A DNA stretch of 20,403 bases from an uncultured Oscillospiraceae bacterium (GTDB lineage: Bacteria > Bacillota > Clostridia > Oscillospirales > Ruminococcaceae), in assembly GCA_900556525.1 (NCBI GenBank), contig USOZ01000008.1, forward strand, positions 1-20,403, in the 5' to 3' direction. A program made the translations under genes and the position numbers. The notes beneath the pieces were generated by a model, which had not been told where the DNA came from, did not search any database, and saw only the letters and a program-made list of their open reading frames with translations. Shown piece by piece: positions 1 to 6,656 of this stretch. Position 1 is the first letter of the stretch. The number at the start of each line of letters is the position of its first letter.

Positions 1-2
1 AT

Positions 3-590
3 GTATCCTATGAGATCCCTTTTGGTGAAAAACGGATCTGCTATTCGCCCAAGGTATTTTACGGAAGCCGCCATTATCTGTATGCACGGCTGGCAAGAGA
101 GGATGAGATAGCGGCTTACCGAAATCTGGCGCTTAATGTGTGCGACCAGCACGGAGATACAGGATGCTTCCCTCATGCTTACGCTAATGTGGAGACAAGA
201 GGTGAGTCTGTCTTTGCAGCGCGCAATGCCATTGACGGGGTCTGTGAGAACCGCTCCCATGGAGAGTGGCCCTATGAGTCCTGGGGGATCAATATGCAGG
301 ATGATGCGGAGATGACAGTGGATTTTGGAAGGGAAGTGGAAGCAGATAAGGTGGTGCTTTATACCCGCTCCGATTTTCCCCATGATAATTGGTGGAAGCA
401 GGTAAAGCTCAGTTTTTCAGATGGAACGGAGATCATCTGGGAGCTTCATAAGAGCAGCCTTCCCCATGAGCTTGCCTTTGAAAAAAAGCGGATCACCTGG
501 GTGCGTCTCAGTGATCTGATCAAGGCAGACGATCCTTCACCGTTTCCGGCCCTTAGCCAGATAGAAGTATATGGACGCTGCACCTGTTAA
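3..590 (+). CDS. Discoidin-like carbohydrate-binding protein, 3' part (5' end outside window)
   Basis: The frame is open from the first full codon at position 3, so the real start lies before the window; 195 residues are visible. The first in-frame GTG (138) has no convincing ribosome-binding site and lies inside the continuous protein. The C-terminal ~130 residues resemble a galactose-binding jelly-roll (F5/8 type C-like) module: an ANVETRGESVFAARNAIDG segment, then a Trp-rich WPYESWGIN stretch, DFGREVEADKVVLYTR strands and a closing ALSQIEVYG strand, the usual way such domains end. This suggests glycan binding, but no ligand can be named and no catalytic domain is visible. Codon use favours G endings (Lys AAG 7 versus AAA 2; Glu GAG 12 versus GAA 5), unlike the AAA/GAA-leaning genes downstream. 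Together with the broken regulator beside it, this suggests DNA of different origin. The domain assignment is from remembered family patterns. Confidence 0.7.
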   Translation, partial: VSYEIPFGEKRICYSPKVFYGSRHYLYARLAREDEIAAYRNLALNVCDQHGDTGCFPHAYANVETRGESVFAARNAIDGVCENRSHGEWPYESWGINMQDDAEMTVDFGREVEADKVVLYTRSDFPHDNWWKQVKLSFSDGTEIIWELHKSSLPHELAFEKKRITWVRLSDLIKADDPSPFPALSQIEVYGRCTC

Positions 591-606
591 AGCTTCTCCG
601 AAATGA

Positions 607-786
607 TTATGCATTGAACTGGGCATATTTCTTCGGAGGTATGCCCACTGCTTTTGTAAAGGCTTTCAGGAAGTTGCTGTAATCACGAAAGCCGCATTGT
701 TCGCAGGCTTCCGTTACGGATAAGCCCTCATTCAGGAGCGCTTTGGCAATGGTGATTCTGCGGGCGGTAATGTATTTGTTGATGGC
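607..786 (-). pseudogene. AraC-family transcriptional regulator, C-terminal fragment
   Basis: Reading the minus strand from 786 to the TAA at 607-609 gives 59 residues matching the last helix-turn-helix of AraC/XylS regulators: INKYITARRITIAKALL, then LSVTEACEQCGFRDYSNFLKAF, then the typical VGIPPKKYAQF tail. The -ACEQCGF-DYSNFLKAFK- pattern is the AraC signature region. The frame is closed immediately upstream by TGA at 787-789, and no continuation of the family is readable beyond about 797 in any frame. The sensory domain and first helix-turn-helix are therefore missing. It lies tail to tail with the discoidin-like gene, 16 bp apart. AraC regulators often sit next to sugar-utilisation genes, which fits that neighbour. 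It is a remnant, not a working gene, or an artefact of a chimeric junction. Confidence 0.75.
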
Positions 787-861
787 TCAGGGCTTCCTTA
801 ATACTAAGCACAAATAAAACCATAGATAAAAATTTTCATATAACTCATATATGTAAAGATT

Positions 862-902
862 ATACTCAATTTTTTGTATAGTTTTTTATTGGTGTTGAGT
901 AT
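862..902 (-). terminator. Possible weak terminator downstream of spoIIID
   Basis: An 8-bp inverted repeat (ATACTCAA at 862-869, TTGAGTAT at 895-902) with a 25-nt AT-rich loop follows the spoIIID stop by about 14 bp. The stem is AT-rich and lacks a clear U-run on the minus strand, so this is only a candidate. The remaining 787-915 gap is AT-rich and holds no gene that I can recognise. Confidence 0.25.
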
Positions 903-915
903 AAATTCGCGTGAA

Positions 916-1212
916 TTACAGTTCACCGGATAACTTCTTATACTTTTTTTGGGTCGCCATTCCTCCGCGTATGTGCCTTTCCTGTTTATTAAGTTCAAGC
1001 ACCTCCTTTACGCGCCTGTGAAGCTCAGGATTTACCCGTTCAAGCCTTGTGGTAATGTCCTGATGAACCGTACTTTTGCTTATCCCGAATACTTTTCCTG
1101 CATTTCTTACAGTTGCCTTATTTTCAATGATATATTCTGCGAGGCTTACACATCTTTCTTGTTTCGTTCCATAGGCGCAGTAATCTGCTGCTGTGTTTGT
1201 CTTTCTTGACAT
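916..1212 (-). CDS. spoIIID: Sporulation transcriptional regulator SpoIIID
   Basis: 98-residue DNA-binding protein with the compact length and sequence of SpoIIID, the mother-cell regulator that acts after sigma-E to switch genes on or off and prepare for sigma-K. The family signature is clear: TKQERCVSLAEYIIENKATVR at about 16-36, then the helix-turn-helix GKVFGISKSTVHQDIT at 39-54, and a basic C-terminal region RHIRGGMATQKKYKKL that adds DNA contact. The ATG at 1212 is preceded by a GGAGGGG ribosome-binding site (1220-1226). The frame stays open upstream to 1296, but that extension lies across the promoter and does not match the family. It is monocistronic, divergent from citrate synthase, and preceded by a sigma-E-like promoter. 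Its presence shows that the organism, or its recent ancestor, sporulates. Confidence 0.95.
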   Translation of the reverse strand: MSRKTNTAADYCAYGTKQERCVSLAEYIIENKATVRNAGKVFGISKSTVHQDITTRLERVNPELHRRVKEVLELNKQERHIRGGMATQKKYKKLSGEL

Positions 1213-1245
1213 GGTTTCGCCCCTCCAAAACTTTTGATTTATCCG

Positions 1246-1274
1246 ATTATATGCGAAAGCTGCAAAATATATGA
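1246..1274 (-). promoter_or_regulatory. Sigma-E-type promoter of spoIIID
   Basis: On the minus strand TCATATA (1268-1274) and CATATAAT (1246-1253) are separated by exactly 14 bp. This closely fits the sigma-E consensus (TCATATT, 14-15 bp, CATACAAT). It lies about 20 bp ahead of the ribosome-binding site of spoIIID, giving a short leader. spoIIID is a classic sigma-E target in Bacillus and Clostridia, so context and motif agree. Confidence 0.7.
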
Positions 1275-1416
1275 TTATATTGACATTGGGCGGCAAAAAT
1301 TGCAGGAAGTCGGACGAGAAGTTGCAAATTTGCTTTTTTACTCCGTCATAATTGCTTAAAAGACATTGTGCATAATCTTATTTTCGTGTAATTCTAACAA
1401 CTTTTTCTTTTGCATA

Positions 1417-1445
1417 TTGATTATTTTTCCGAATTCATATATAAT
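1417..1445 (+). promoter_or_regulatory. Sigma-A promoter of citrate synthase
   Basis: TTGATT (1417-1422), a 17-bp spacer and a perfect TATAAT (1440-1445), 78 bp ahead of the citrate synthase ATG. The 310-bp gap between spoIIID and citrate synthase (1213-1522) contains this promoter, the divergent spoIIID promoter and otherwise AT-rich sequence. Nothing else is identifiable except a 10-bp palindrome at 1324-1333. The leader from about 1452 to 1522 shows no strong hairpin. Confidence 0.75.
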
Positions 1446-1522
1446 AGTAACAACGGCGTATGAACAAAAATTATCAGTTTTATTCATAAATTCGACATAT
1501 TCACACAGAAAGGAATATTAAA

Positions 1523-2911
1523 ATGCTTACTGAAATGGGAAACGATAAAGAAATCGTAACGCTTGAGGAAGACGAACAGGAACTTCTTAACGGATTGCTG
1601 GAAAATATGAACAAAGGAACGATCGACCCTTCCCTTTATGTTGAATATGACGTAAAACGAGGACTTCGCGACTCTAACGGAAAGGGCGTTCTTACGGGAC
1701 TTACCGAAATCTCGGACGTAGTTTCCTACGATATAATCGACGGAAAGAAAATTCCCTGCGACGGACGGCTTTACTATCACAATTACAACATCATCGATCT
1801 TATCAAGGGTTTTGAAAATCGCAGACACGCATTTGAAGAAACGACGTATCTGCTCTTATTCGGTTCGCTCCCGAACGAAGAACAGCTCAATCGGTTTATC
1901 CAGCTCATCTCTGACAACCAGACCCTTTCCATGAACTTTACGCGTGATGTTATCATGAAAGCTCCCAGTTCAAACATAATGAACGCGCTGCAAAAGAGCG
2001 TTCTTACCCTTTATTCATACGACAATAATCCCGAGGACATTTCCGCGCAGAACGTACTCAGACAGTCAATACAGCTCATTGCTAAAATGCCTCTTATCTC
2101 GGTTTATGCGTACTGCTCATACCGTCATTATAAACAGCATGAAAGTCTGATGATACGCAACCCTGTAAAGGCTTATTCGACCGCCGAAAATATTCTTTAT
2201 ATGCTCCGCGAGAACGGCGAGTTCAGCGACCTTGAAGCAAAGGTTCTTGATATTGCACTTGTTATCCACGCGGAACACGGCGGCGGAAACAACTCGACTT
2301 TTACAACTCATGTTGTAACCTCTTCGGGGACAGACACATATTCTGCCGTTGCTGCTGCGATCGCTTCGCTCAAGGGTTTCCGTCACGGCGGAGCAAACCT
2401 AAAGGTAAAGCATATGTTCGAGGACATAAAGGCACACATTACCGATTGGAACGATGAAAACGCTATTCGTGAATATATGAAAAAAATCACAAACAAAGCG
2501 GCGTTCGACAAAACAGGACTTATCTACGGAATCGGTCATGCGGTTTATACCGAATCAGACCCCAGAGAAGTTATTCTGAAAGAATATGCGCGCAAACTTG
2601 CAGCAGAAAAGAACAGAATGGCTGAATATGAATTCTACGACAGAGTTGAGCGTATTTCAAAGGAAGTTATCGCTGCGGAACGCCACCTCTTCAAACCGCT
2701 TTGCGCAAATGTTGATTTTTACAGCGGCTTTGTTTATGATATGCTCCGTATTCCCGAGGAATTATTTACTCCTATTTTCGCAATTTCGAGAATTTCCGGT
2801 TGGTGCGCTCACCGCCTTGAAGAAATCATCAACAACGGAAAGATCATTCGTCCCGCTTATAAATACGTTGCCGAACATCTTGACTACATTCCTCTAGAGG
2901 AAAGAAAATAA
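1523..2911 (+). CDS. gltA: Citrate synthase
   Basis: 462-residue cytoplasmic enzyme condensing oxaloacetate and acetyl-CoA to citrate, the entry to the oxidative branch that supplies 2-oxoglutarate and glutamate in anaerobes. The three catalytic positions are recognisable: His in HAEHGGGNNSTF (His249/His252 region), His339 in YGIGHAVYTESDPR, and Asp398 in NVDFYSGF. The C-terminal RISGWCAHRLEE segment is typical of the family. The N-terminal ~45 residues form an extra acidic segment, as in the longer clostridial citrate synthases. The ATG at 1523 has AAAGGA eight bases upstream and a sigma-A promoter at 1417-1445. The stop TAATG overlaps the start of the next gene by one base, implying translational coupling. 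A 2-methylcitrate synthase activity cannot be excluded from sequence alone. Confidence 0.95.
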   Translation: MLTEMGNDKEIVTLEEDEQELLNGLLENMNKGTIDPSLYVEYDVKRGLRDSNGKGVLTGLTEISDVVSYDIIDGKKIPCDGRLYYHNYNIIDLIKGFENRRHAFEETTYLLLFGSLPNEEQLNRFIQLISDNQTLSMNFTRDVIMKAPSSNIMNALQKSVLTLYSYDNNPEDISAQNVLRQSIQLIAKMPLISVYAYCSYRHYKQHESLMIRNPVKAYSTAENILYMLRENGEFSDLEAKVLDIALVIHAEHGGGNNSTFTTHVVTSSGTDTYSAVAAAIASLKGFRHGGANLKVKHMFEDIKAHITDWNDENAIREYMKKITNKAAFDKTGLIYGIGHAVYTESDPREVILKEYARKLAAEKNRMAEYEFYDRVERISKEVIAAERHLFKPLCANVDFYSGFVYDMLRIPEELFTPIFAISRISGWCAHRLEEIINNGKIIRPAYKYVAEHLDYIPLEERK

Positions 2912-3867
2912 TGACATATATCATTTTTGACATGGAATGGAATCAGCCTTCCTCGGCAAAAGAAAAAAATCCCGCACTTCTCCACGGTGAAATAATTCAG
3001 TTGGGCTTTTTCGTTCTTGACGAGAAAATGAATGTTGTAAGCAAAGAACGGCTCACAATAAGACCCGTGTGTTACCCGACAATGAATCAGTATGTCAGCG
3101 TTTTAACAGGAATAACTCAAGACGACGCTGACCACGGACTGACTTTTAAAGAAGCCTTTTTATCAATGGCAAAATATTTTTCCGATGAAGCGGTTCTGTT
3201 CACATGGGGCGACGATGATATGCCGATACTTCGCGAAAATATGGCGTTTCACGGCATTTGCAATATTCCGCTTCCGCAGCATTACAATTTGCAGCGCATA
3301 TTCTGTTCGCAGACAAATACTCCGCAAAGACAGATTGCTCTTAAAACCGCTGCGGAACAGCTTCAGATCAGTACCGAAATTCAGGCACATGACGCTCTGA
3401 ACGACGCATATATAACATTTCTTGTCGCTTCAAAGCTGAACATCCCCGACGGGATTTCGCAGTATTCATCATATTCGCTGAAAACCGCTTCTCGTTCACA
3501 GCCGCATTGGATAACTGCTGTTCCTCTCGCAAAATATGAAGTTAATTTCACCGGACAGTTCGACGGAATGGCGGCGTTTTGCCGCAACATAAATATCCCC
3601 TGCCCTGTCTGCAAAGGAACTCTTTCTTTTCAAACTCTCTGCCGACACGGAAAATCAGCGTTCATCACGATAGCGGAATGCGAAAATGATAACAGATTTT
3701 TCGTACGGTATGAACTTAAAGAAGATATAATTTCAGTATCGGTGTTCAAGTCCGACAAAAATTTTGAGGGGATATACACGACCAGAATGCGGCACAAGGA
3801 AAAACGCGAAAAATATCGCAATCTTTACCGTAATGACGCAAATAAAAACAATACCAAGAAAAAATAA
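2911..3867 (+). CDS. DEDDh-family 3'-5' exonuclease with C-terminal Cys-rich region
   Basis: 318 residues. The N-terminal ~180 residues are an RNase T/DnaQ-type exonuclease: Asp7 and Glu9 in IIFDMEWN (Exo I), the acidic cluster Asp101-103 in TWGDDDMPIL (Exo II), and His160/Asp165 in QAHDALNDAY (Exo III, DEDDh type). It resembles KapD-like stand-alone exonucleases, which trim nucleic-acid 3' ends; the substrate is unknown. The C-terminal part (about 225-265) contains CPVCKGTLSF and further Cys/His residues, possibly a zinc-binding knuckle, then a very basic tail (NLYRNDANKNNTKKK) suited to nucleic-acid binding. The ATG overlaps the citrate synthase TAA (TAATG), with a GAGGAAAG ribosome-binding site inside the upstream gene. 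It should be co-expressed with citrate synthase, although no metabolic link is evident. Confidence 0.85.
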   Translation: MTYIIFDMEWNQPSSAKEKNPALLHGEIIQLGFFVLDEKMNVVSKERLTIRPVCYPTMNQYVSVLTGITQDDADHGLTFKEAFLSMAKYFSDEAVLFTWGDDDMPILRENMAFHGICNIPLPQHYNLQRIFCSQTNTPQRQIALKTAAEQLQISTEIQAHDALNDAYITFLVASKLNIPDGISQYSSYSLKTASRSQPHWITAVPLAKYEVNFTGQFDGMAAFCRNINIPCPVCKGTLSFQTLCRHGKSAFITIAECENDNRFFVRYELKEDIISVSVFKSDKNFEGIYTTRMRHKEKREKYRNLYRNDANKNNTKKK

Positions 3868-3975
3868 AGCGCAGACGTACATAAACAGTACGCTGCGCTT
3901 TCGGTTCATTCCCACCACAGAATGAACAAGGGACTTTTCCGTTTTTTGAAGCATAATTTGGAGGAATTGTCCCTT
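3859..3975 (-). ncRNA. Candidate structured small RNA (three adjacent hairpins ending in a terminator)
   Basis: Read on the minus strand, three helices follow each other with almost no linker. P1 is AAGGGAC (3969-3975) pairing with GTCCCTT (3928-3934). P2 is GTTCATTC (3920-3927) pairing with GAATGAAC (3904-3911) across an 8-nt loop. P3 is the terminator hairpin (3866-3901), followed by six U. P1 and P2 abut with no spacer, and P2 and P3 are two bases apart. The P1 loop exposes CCTCC (3960-3964), complementary to a ribosome-binding site, a common targeting feature of Gram-positive small RNAs. A TATTAT (3978-3983) sits just upstream but lacks a good -35 box. Expression and identity are inferred; it could instead be a dispersed intergenic repeat. 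Confidence 0.4.
3866..3901. terminator. Hairpin terminator after exonuclease gene, stronger on minus strand
   Basis: A 14-bp stem with one bulged A (AAAGCGCAG-A-CGTAC / GTACG-CTGCGCTTT) and a 7-nt loop overlaps the exonuclease stop codon. On the plus strand it is followed only by TTTCGG, a weak U-tract. On the minus strand it is followed by ATTTTTTCTT (3856-3865), a good intrinsic terminator. It could serve both strands, but the polarity favours a minus-strand transcript ending here. Confidence 0.65.
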
Positions 3976-4048
3976 CTATAATATAAAACGTTTGAGCAGA
4001 CCGAAAAGTGACAACAATAATGAAATTTTTTTGAAAGGATTTTTTGCT

Positions 4049-4930
4049 ATGAAACGTCTTGACCCGGTTATTCGTCTTATGGCTGCGGTAAAGTGTATAA
4101 CCGAGCGTTTTAAACGTGACAATCTCAATGAATATGCAGCATATTCCGCGCTTTTTATTGTGCTTTCATTTGTCCCTTTTCTAATGCTTATCCTTACAAT
4201 AATAAATAAATTTCCTATCTTCTCCGACGCGGGAGCGTATGACATAAATCTGTTTTCTGATGACGTTACGGCTTTTTTTCAGCAAATTCTCGCAGAAACC
4301 GAGCAAAAAGCAACGGGAGCGTTGTTATCCGTTTCAACTATTGTTGCACTTTGGTCGGCTTCTCGTGCGCTTATCGGCATAATAAACGGGCTGAACCGGA
4401 TTCACCGCGTAAAAGAAACGCGAGGATTTCTGCGCCTAAGAATTGCTGCTGTTTTCTATATGATTTTTTTCATTGTTGCGGTTCTGATAATGCTTATTCT
4501 GCTCGTATTCGGTCAGGCAATTCTTGACAGAATCATAATAAGCTTCCCCGCAATGGAAAATCTCGACGGCTTCTGGTTTTCAATGCGCTGGGCTGTCGGC
4601 TTCTGCATACTTATACTGCTGTTTCTTTTTCTTTATACTGCACTTCCGATACACAAAGGAAAGCCCATTTCAAAATTACCGGGAGCAGTATTCAGCGCAG
4701 CGGGGTGGGTCGGCTTTTCGGCGCTTTATTCATTCTATATAAACCACTTTGCCGATTATTCGCGCCTTTACGGAAGCCTTACAACGATTGTACTGCTTAT
4801 TTTATGGCTTTATATCTGTATGTACATTCTTTTTCTCGGCGAGGAGCTTAACATAATGCTAAGCAGCAAATATATCGGAAAAATCACACGATGGGTGTTC
4901 AATAAAAAGACGAACGAGCAGGAAAAATAA
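4049..4930 (+). CDS. YihY/BrkB-family inner membrane protein
   Basis: 293-residue polytopic membrane protein of the YihY (formerly 'RNase BN' or BrkB) family. Six hydrophobic segments are visible at about 30-53, 90-113, 132-155, 180-200, 209-232 and 243-266. Family hallmarks include AAYSALFIVLSFVPFLMLIL in the first segment, LWSASRALIGIINGLNRIH after the second, LGSLTTIVLL-like YGSLTTIVLLILWLY in the last, and GEELN at its end. The family's biochemical role is not settled; the old RNase BN name was a misassignment. The ATG at 4049 has AAAGGA (4034-4039) nine bases upstream; an in-frame TTG at 3992 lacks a ribosome-binding site. A TATAAT lies at 3977-3982 but its -35 is poor. The next gene, rlmN, begins after one base, so the two are co-transcribed. 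Confidence 0.9.
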   Translation: MKRLDPVIRLMAAVKCITERFKRDNLNEYAAYSALFIVLSFVPFLMLILTIINKFPIFSDAGAYDINLFSDDVTAFFQQILAETEQKATGALLSVSTIVALWSASRALIGIINGLNRIHRVKETRGFLRLRIAAVFYMIFFIVAVLIMLILLVFGQAILDRIIISFPAMENLDGFWFSMRWAVGFCILILLFLFLYTALPIHKGKPISKLPGAVFSAAGWVGFSALYSFYINHFADYSRLYGSLTTIVLLILWLYICMYILFLGEELNIMLSSKYIGKITRWVFNKKTNEQEK

Positions 4931-4931
4931 A

Positions 4932-5951
4932 ATGAATATTTATGATCTGACATTTGAACAAATGGAACATTTTCTTGAGAAACACGGCGATAAAAAATCG
5001 CGTGCCGAAGCTATTTTTCGTTCACTTTATGCAGACTGCGCCGAAAGAATTTCCGATATAAAGGTAAGTTCTCACGCACTTGCCATTCTCGAAAAAAATT
5101 TTGAACTTGAAAACCCGGAATGTATATCGGAAATAGACGGAGAAAATGCAGTAAAATTCCTTTTCAGACTCTCTGACGGAAATCTTATTGAGTCGGTGCT
5201 TATGCGCCATGAATATGGAAACAGCGTTTGCATTTCAACTCAGGCGGGCTGCAATATGGGGTGTGCTTTTTGTCGAAGCGGACGAATGAAAAAAGTGCGC
5301 AACCTCACCTCGGGAGAAATGCTTGAGCAAATACTTTATATTAAAAGGAAAGTCGGAGAAATAAACGCAGTCGCAATAATGGGTATTGGTGAACCGTTCG
5401 ATAATTATGAAAATGTGTTGAAATTCGTTGACACGGCGCTGTATCAGAAAGGTCTTTGTATAGGTCCAAAGCATATTACTGTTTCAACCTGCGGACTTGT
5501 GCCGCAAATCGAAGCCTTTGAAAAAAGCAGATACAACATAAATCTCGCAGTAAGTCTTCACGCGCCGAACGACGAACTACGAAACGAATTGATGCCGATA
5601 AATAAGCGGTTTCCGCTCAGCGTACTTATTCCCGCCGTAAAACATTTTTCTGCTGCAACGAACCGCCGTGTAACACTTGAATATGTTATGCTAAAGAACG
5701 TAAACGACAGCGTGAAATGTGCCGAACAACTCGCCGCTCTCATTGCGGACAGCAAGTGCTATGTCAACATTATCCGTTATAATCCAAGCGACGAGGACAA
5801 ATTTGAATGCAGCGATTTTGAGCAAATCATGCGCTTTTATGATGTGCTGAAAAAGAACGGAGTTCAGGTCACAATGCGGCGTAAAATGGGCGTTGGCGTA
5901 AACGCGGGCTGCGGACAGCTTCGCGGCGAAATTATGAACAATCAGCAATAA
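4932..5951 (+). CDS. rlmN: Radical-SAM 23S rRNA (adenine-C2) methyltransferase, RlmN family
   Basis: 339-residue enzyme of the RlmN/Cfr family, which methylates C2 of A2503 in 23S rRNA (and A37 of some tRNAs) by a radical-SAM, methyl-cysteine mechanism. The CxxxCxxC cluster is Cys107, Cys111 and Cys114 (GCNMGCAFC). The two mechanistic cysteines fall where expected: Cys100, seven residues before the cluster, and Cys327 in NAGCGQL near the C-terminus. Other family blocks are MGIGEPFDNYENV, HITVSTCGLVPQI, SLHAPNDELRNELMPIN and TLEYVMLKNVND. It is shorter than Bacillus RlmN. It also departs from usual RlmN at CRSGRMKKVRNLT (commonly CASG-) and GVGVNAGCGQL (commonly DIDAACGQL), so it may be a divergent subgroup. 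RlmN function is more likely than Cfr, since the genes cluster with core genes. It lies one base after the YihY gene. Confidence 0.88.
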   Translation: MNIYDLTFEQMEHFLEKHGDKKSRAEAIFRSLYADCAERISDIKVSSHALAILEKNFELENPECISEIDGENAVKFLFRLSDGNLIESVLMRHEYGNSVCISTQAGCNMGCAFCRSGRMKKVRNLTSGEMLEQILYIKRKVGEINAVAIMGIGEPFDNYENVLKFVDTALYQKGLCIGPKHITVSTCGLVPQIEAFEKSRYNINLAVSLHAPNDELRNELMPINKRFPLSVLIPAVKHFSAATNRRVTLEYVMLKNVNDSVKCAEQLAALIADSKCYVNIIRYNPSDEDKFECSDFEQIMRFYDVLKKNGVQVTMRRKMGVGVNAGCGQLRGEIMNNQQ

Positions 5952-5963
5952 TAGATAAAGCAG

Positions 5964-6003
5964 AAAGAGCATCGACGAATGTACTTCGTCAATGCTCTTT
6001 TTT
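5964..6003. terminator. Intrinsic terminator between convergent rlmN and DinB-like gene
   Basis: AAAGAGCAT-C-GACGAA (5964-5979) pairs with TTCGTC-A-ATGCTCTTT (5985-6000) around a 5-nt loop, followed by TTT for a run of six T on the plus strand. It begins 12 bp after the rlmN stop. The hairpin abuts the stop of the minus-strand gene and could act on both strands, though the minus-strand U-tract (CTCTTTCTGCTTT) is weaker. Confidence 0.85.
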
Positions 6004-6656
6004 CATTTCAGCTTAGCAATTATCCTTAAACAAGCTTCAATATGCATGATCCAATGGCGCGAAAATGGCATTTTTATTAAGCCGCCGATATTCTTGCCGC
6101 ACCAGTAATCAATAAGCCAAACAGCCCTCTCATCGCTGCTTACAACATTCAGACTCATTAGATATTGTTTTTTCTCTTCGGTTATTTTTCGTTTTGTATC
6201 TTCAAATTGAAGCGAACTTAATATTCTCTCGGTAGATTCGGCTGTTTCGTGAATGTAGCTGTAAAGCTCGCTTATATCAAGCTGCCGCGAAAATTCCGCG
6301 ATTTCTTCTTTAAAAAGCTCATTTCCAGTGGTTATTATGGGCGATTTTATTCGCTCACGATAGCCGCCGCTGAAAAACACCTGTTCATCGTCCGCGATAA
6401 GCGAATGAGCCACAATATCCTCAATACGGAAAATGTGCCACAAAGAATAGCCTACCGTTTTGTTATGATACCCGTCGGCATTTATAAACGGAATCGCGCT
6501 GAACTCCTCAGTTCTCAGCTTCTCCCGAAAAGAATCAACGCATTTCATAACCTCGCCGCGCAGTTTAAAAAGCTCAGCAATTCCCTCGTCAAAAGTGCCT
6601 TTCTTTCCGATTTTCAACTGCATGGATTTGTTTGCTTCCGACCACTCTTTGTTCAT
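6003..6656 (-). CDS. DinB-like four-helix-bundle protein
   Basis: 217-residue soluble, mostly helical protein. The pattern HNKTVGYSLWHIFRIEDI at 64-81 and FSRHWIMHIEACLRI near the C-terminus (198-212) resembles DinB/YfiT-like bundles, in which three His residues bind a metal. Here His74, His201 and His205 are the likely triad. Such proteins include thiol-dependent S-transferases and damage-inducible proteins of unknown activity; no substrate can be proposed. The start chosen is the ATG at 6656, which overlaps the stop of the upstream lipoprotein gene (ATGA), showing translational coupling. A longer frame to 6713 lies inside that gene and has no ribosome-binding site. It is the last gene of the minus-strand run and ends at the bidirectional terminator. 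The family assignment is tentative. Confidence 0.7.
   Translation of the reverse strand: MNKEWSEANKSMQLKIGKKGTFDEGIAELFKLRGEVMKCVDSFREKLRTEEFSAIPFINADGYHNKTVGYSLWHIFRIEDIVAHSLIADDEQVFFSGGYRERIKSPIITTGNELFKEEIAEFSRQLDISELYSYIHETAESTERILSSLQFEDTKRKITEEKKQYLMSLNVVSSDERAVWLIDYWCGKNIGGLIKMPFSRHWIMHIEACLRIIAKLK

Noticed and set aside
804..998. 64-codon minus-strand frame overlapping the end of spoIIID
   Set aside because: It overlaps spoIIID in another frame, is low-complexity and has no support as a gene.
1213..1296. N-terminal extension of SpoIIID by 28 codons
   Set aside because: It covers the ribosome-binding site and the sigma-E promoter and does not match the family's length.
1324..1333. 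GCAAATTTGC palindrome followed by a T-run, considered as terminator or operator
   Set aside because: It has no loop to form a hairpin terminator and is too short to claim as an operator; it lies between divergent genes with nothing to terminate.
3733..3954. 73-codon minus-strand frame across the hairpin element
   Set aside because: It has no ribosome-binding site and runs through a terminator-like stem into the exonuclease gene; RNA structure explains the region better.
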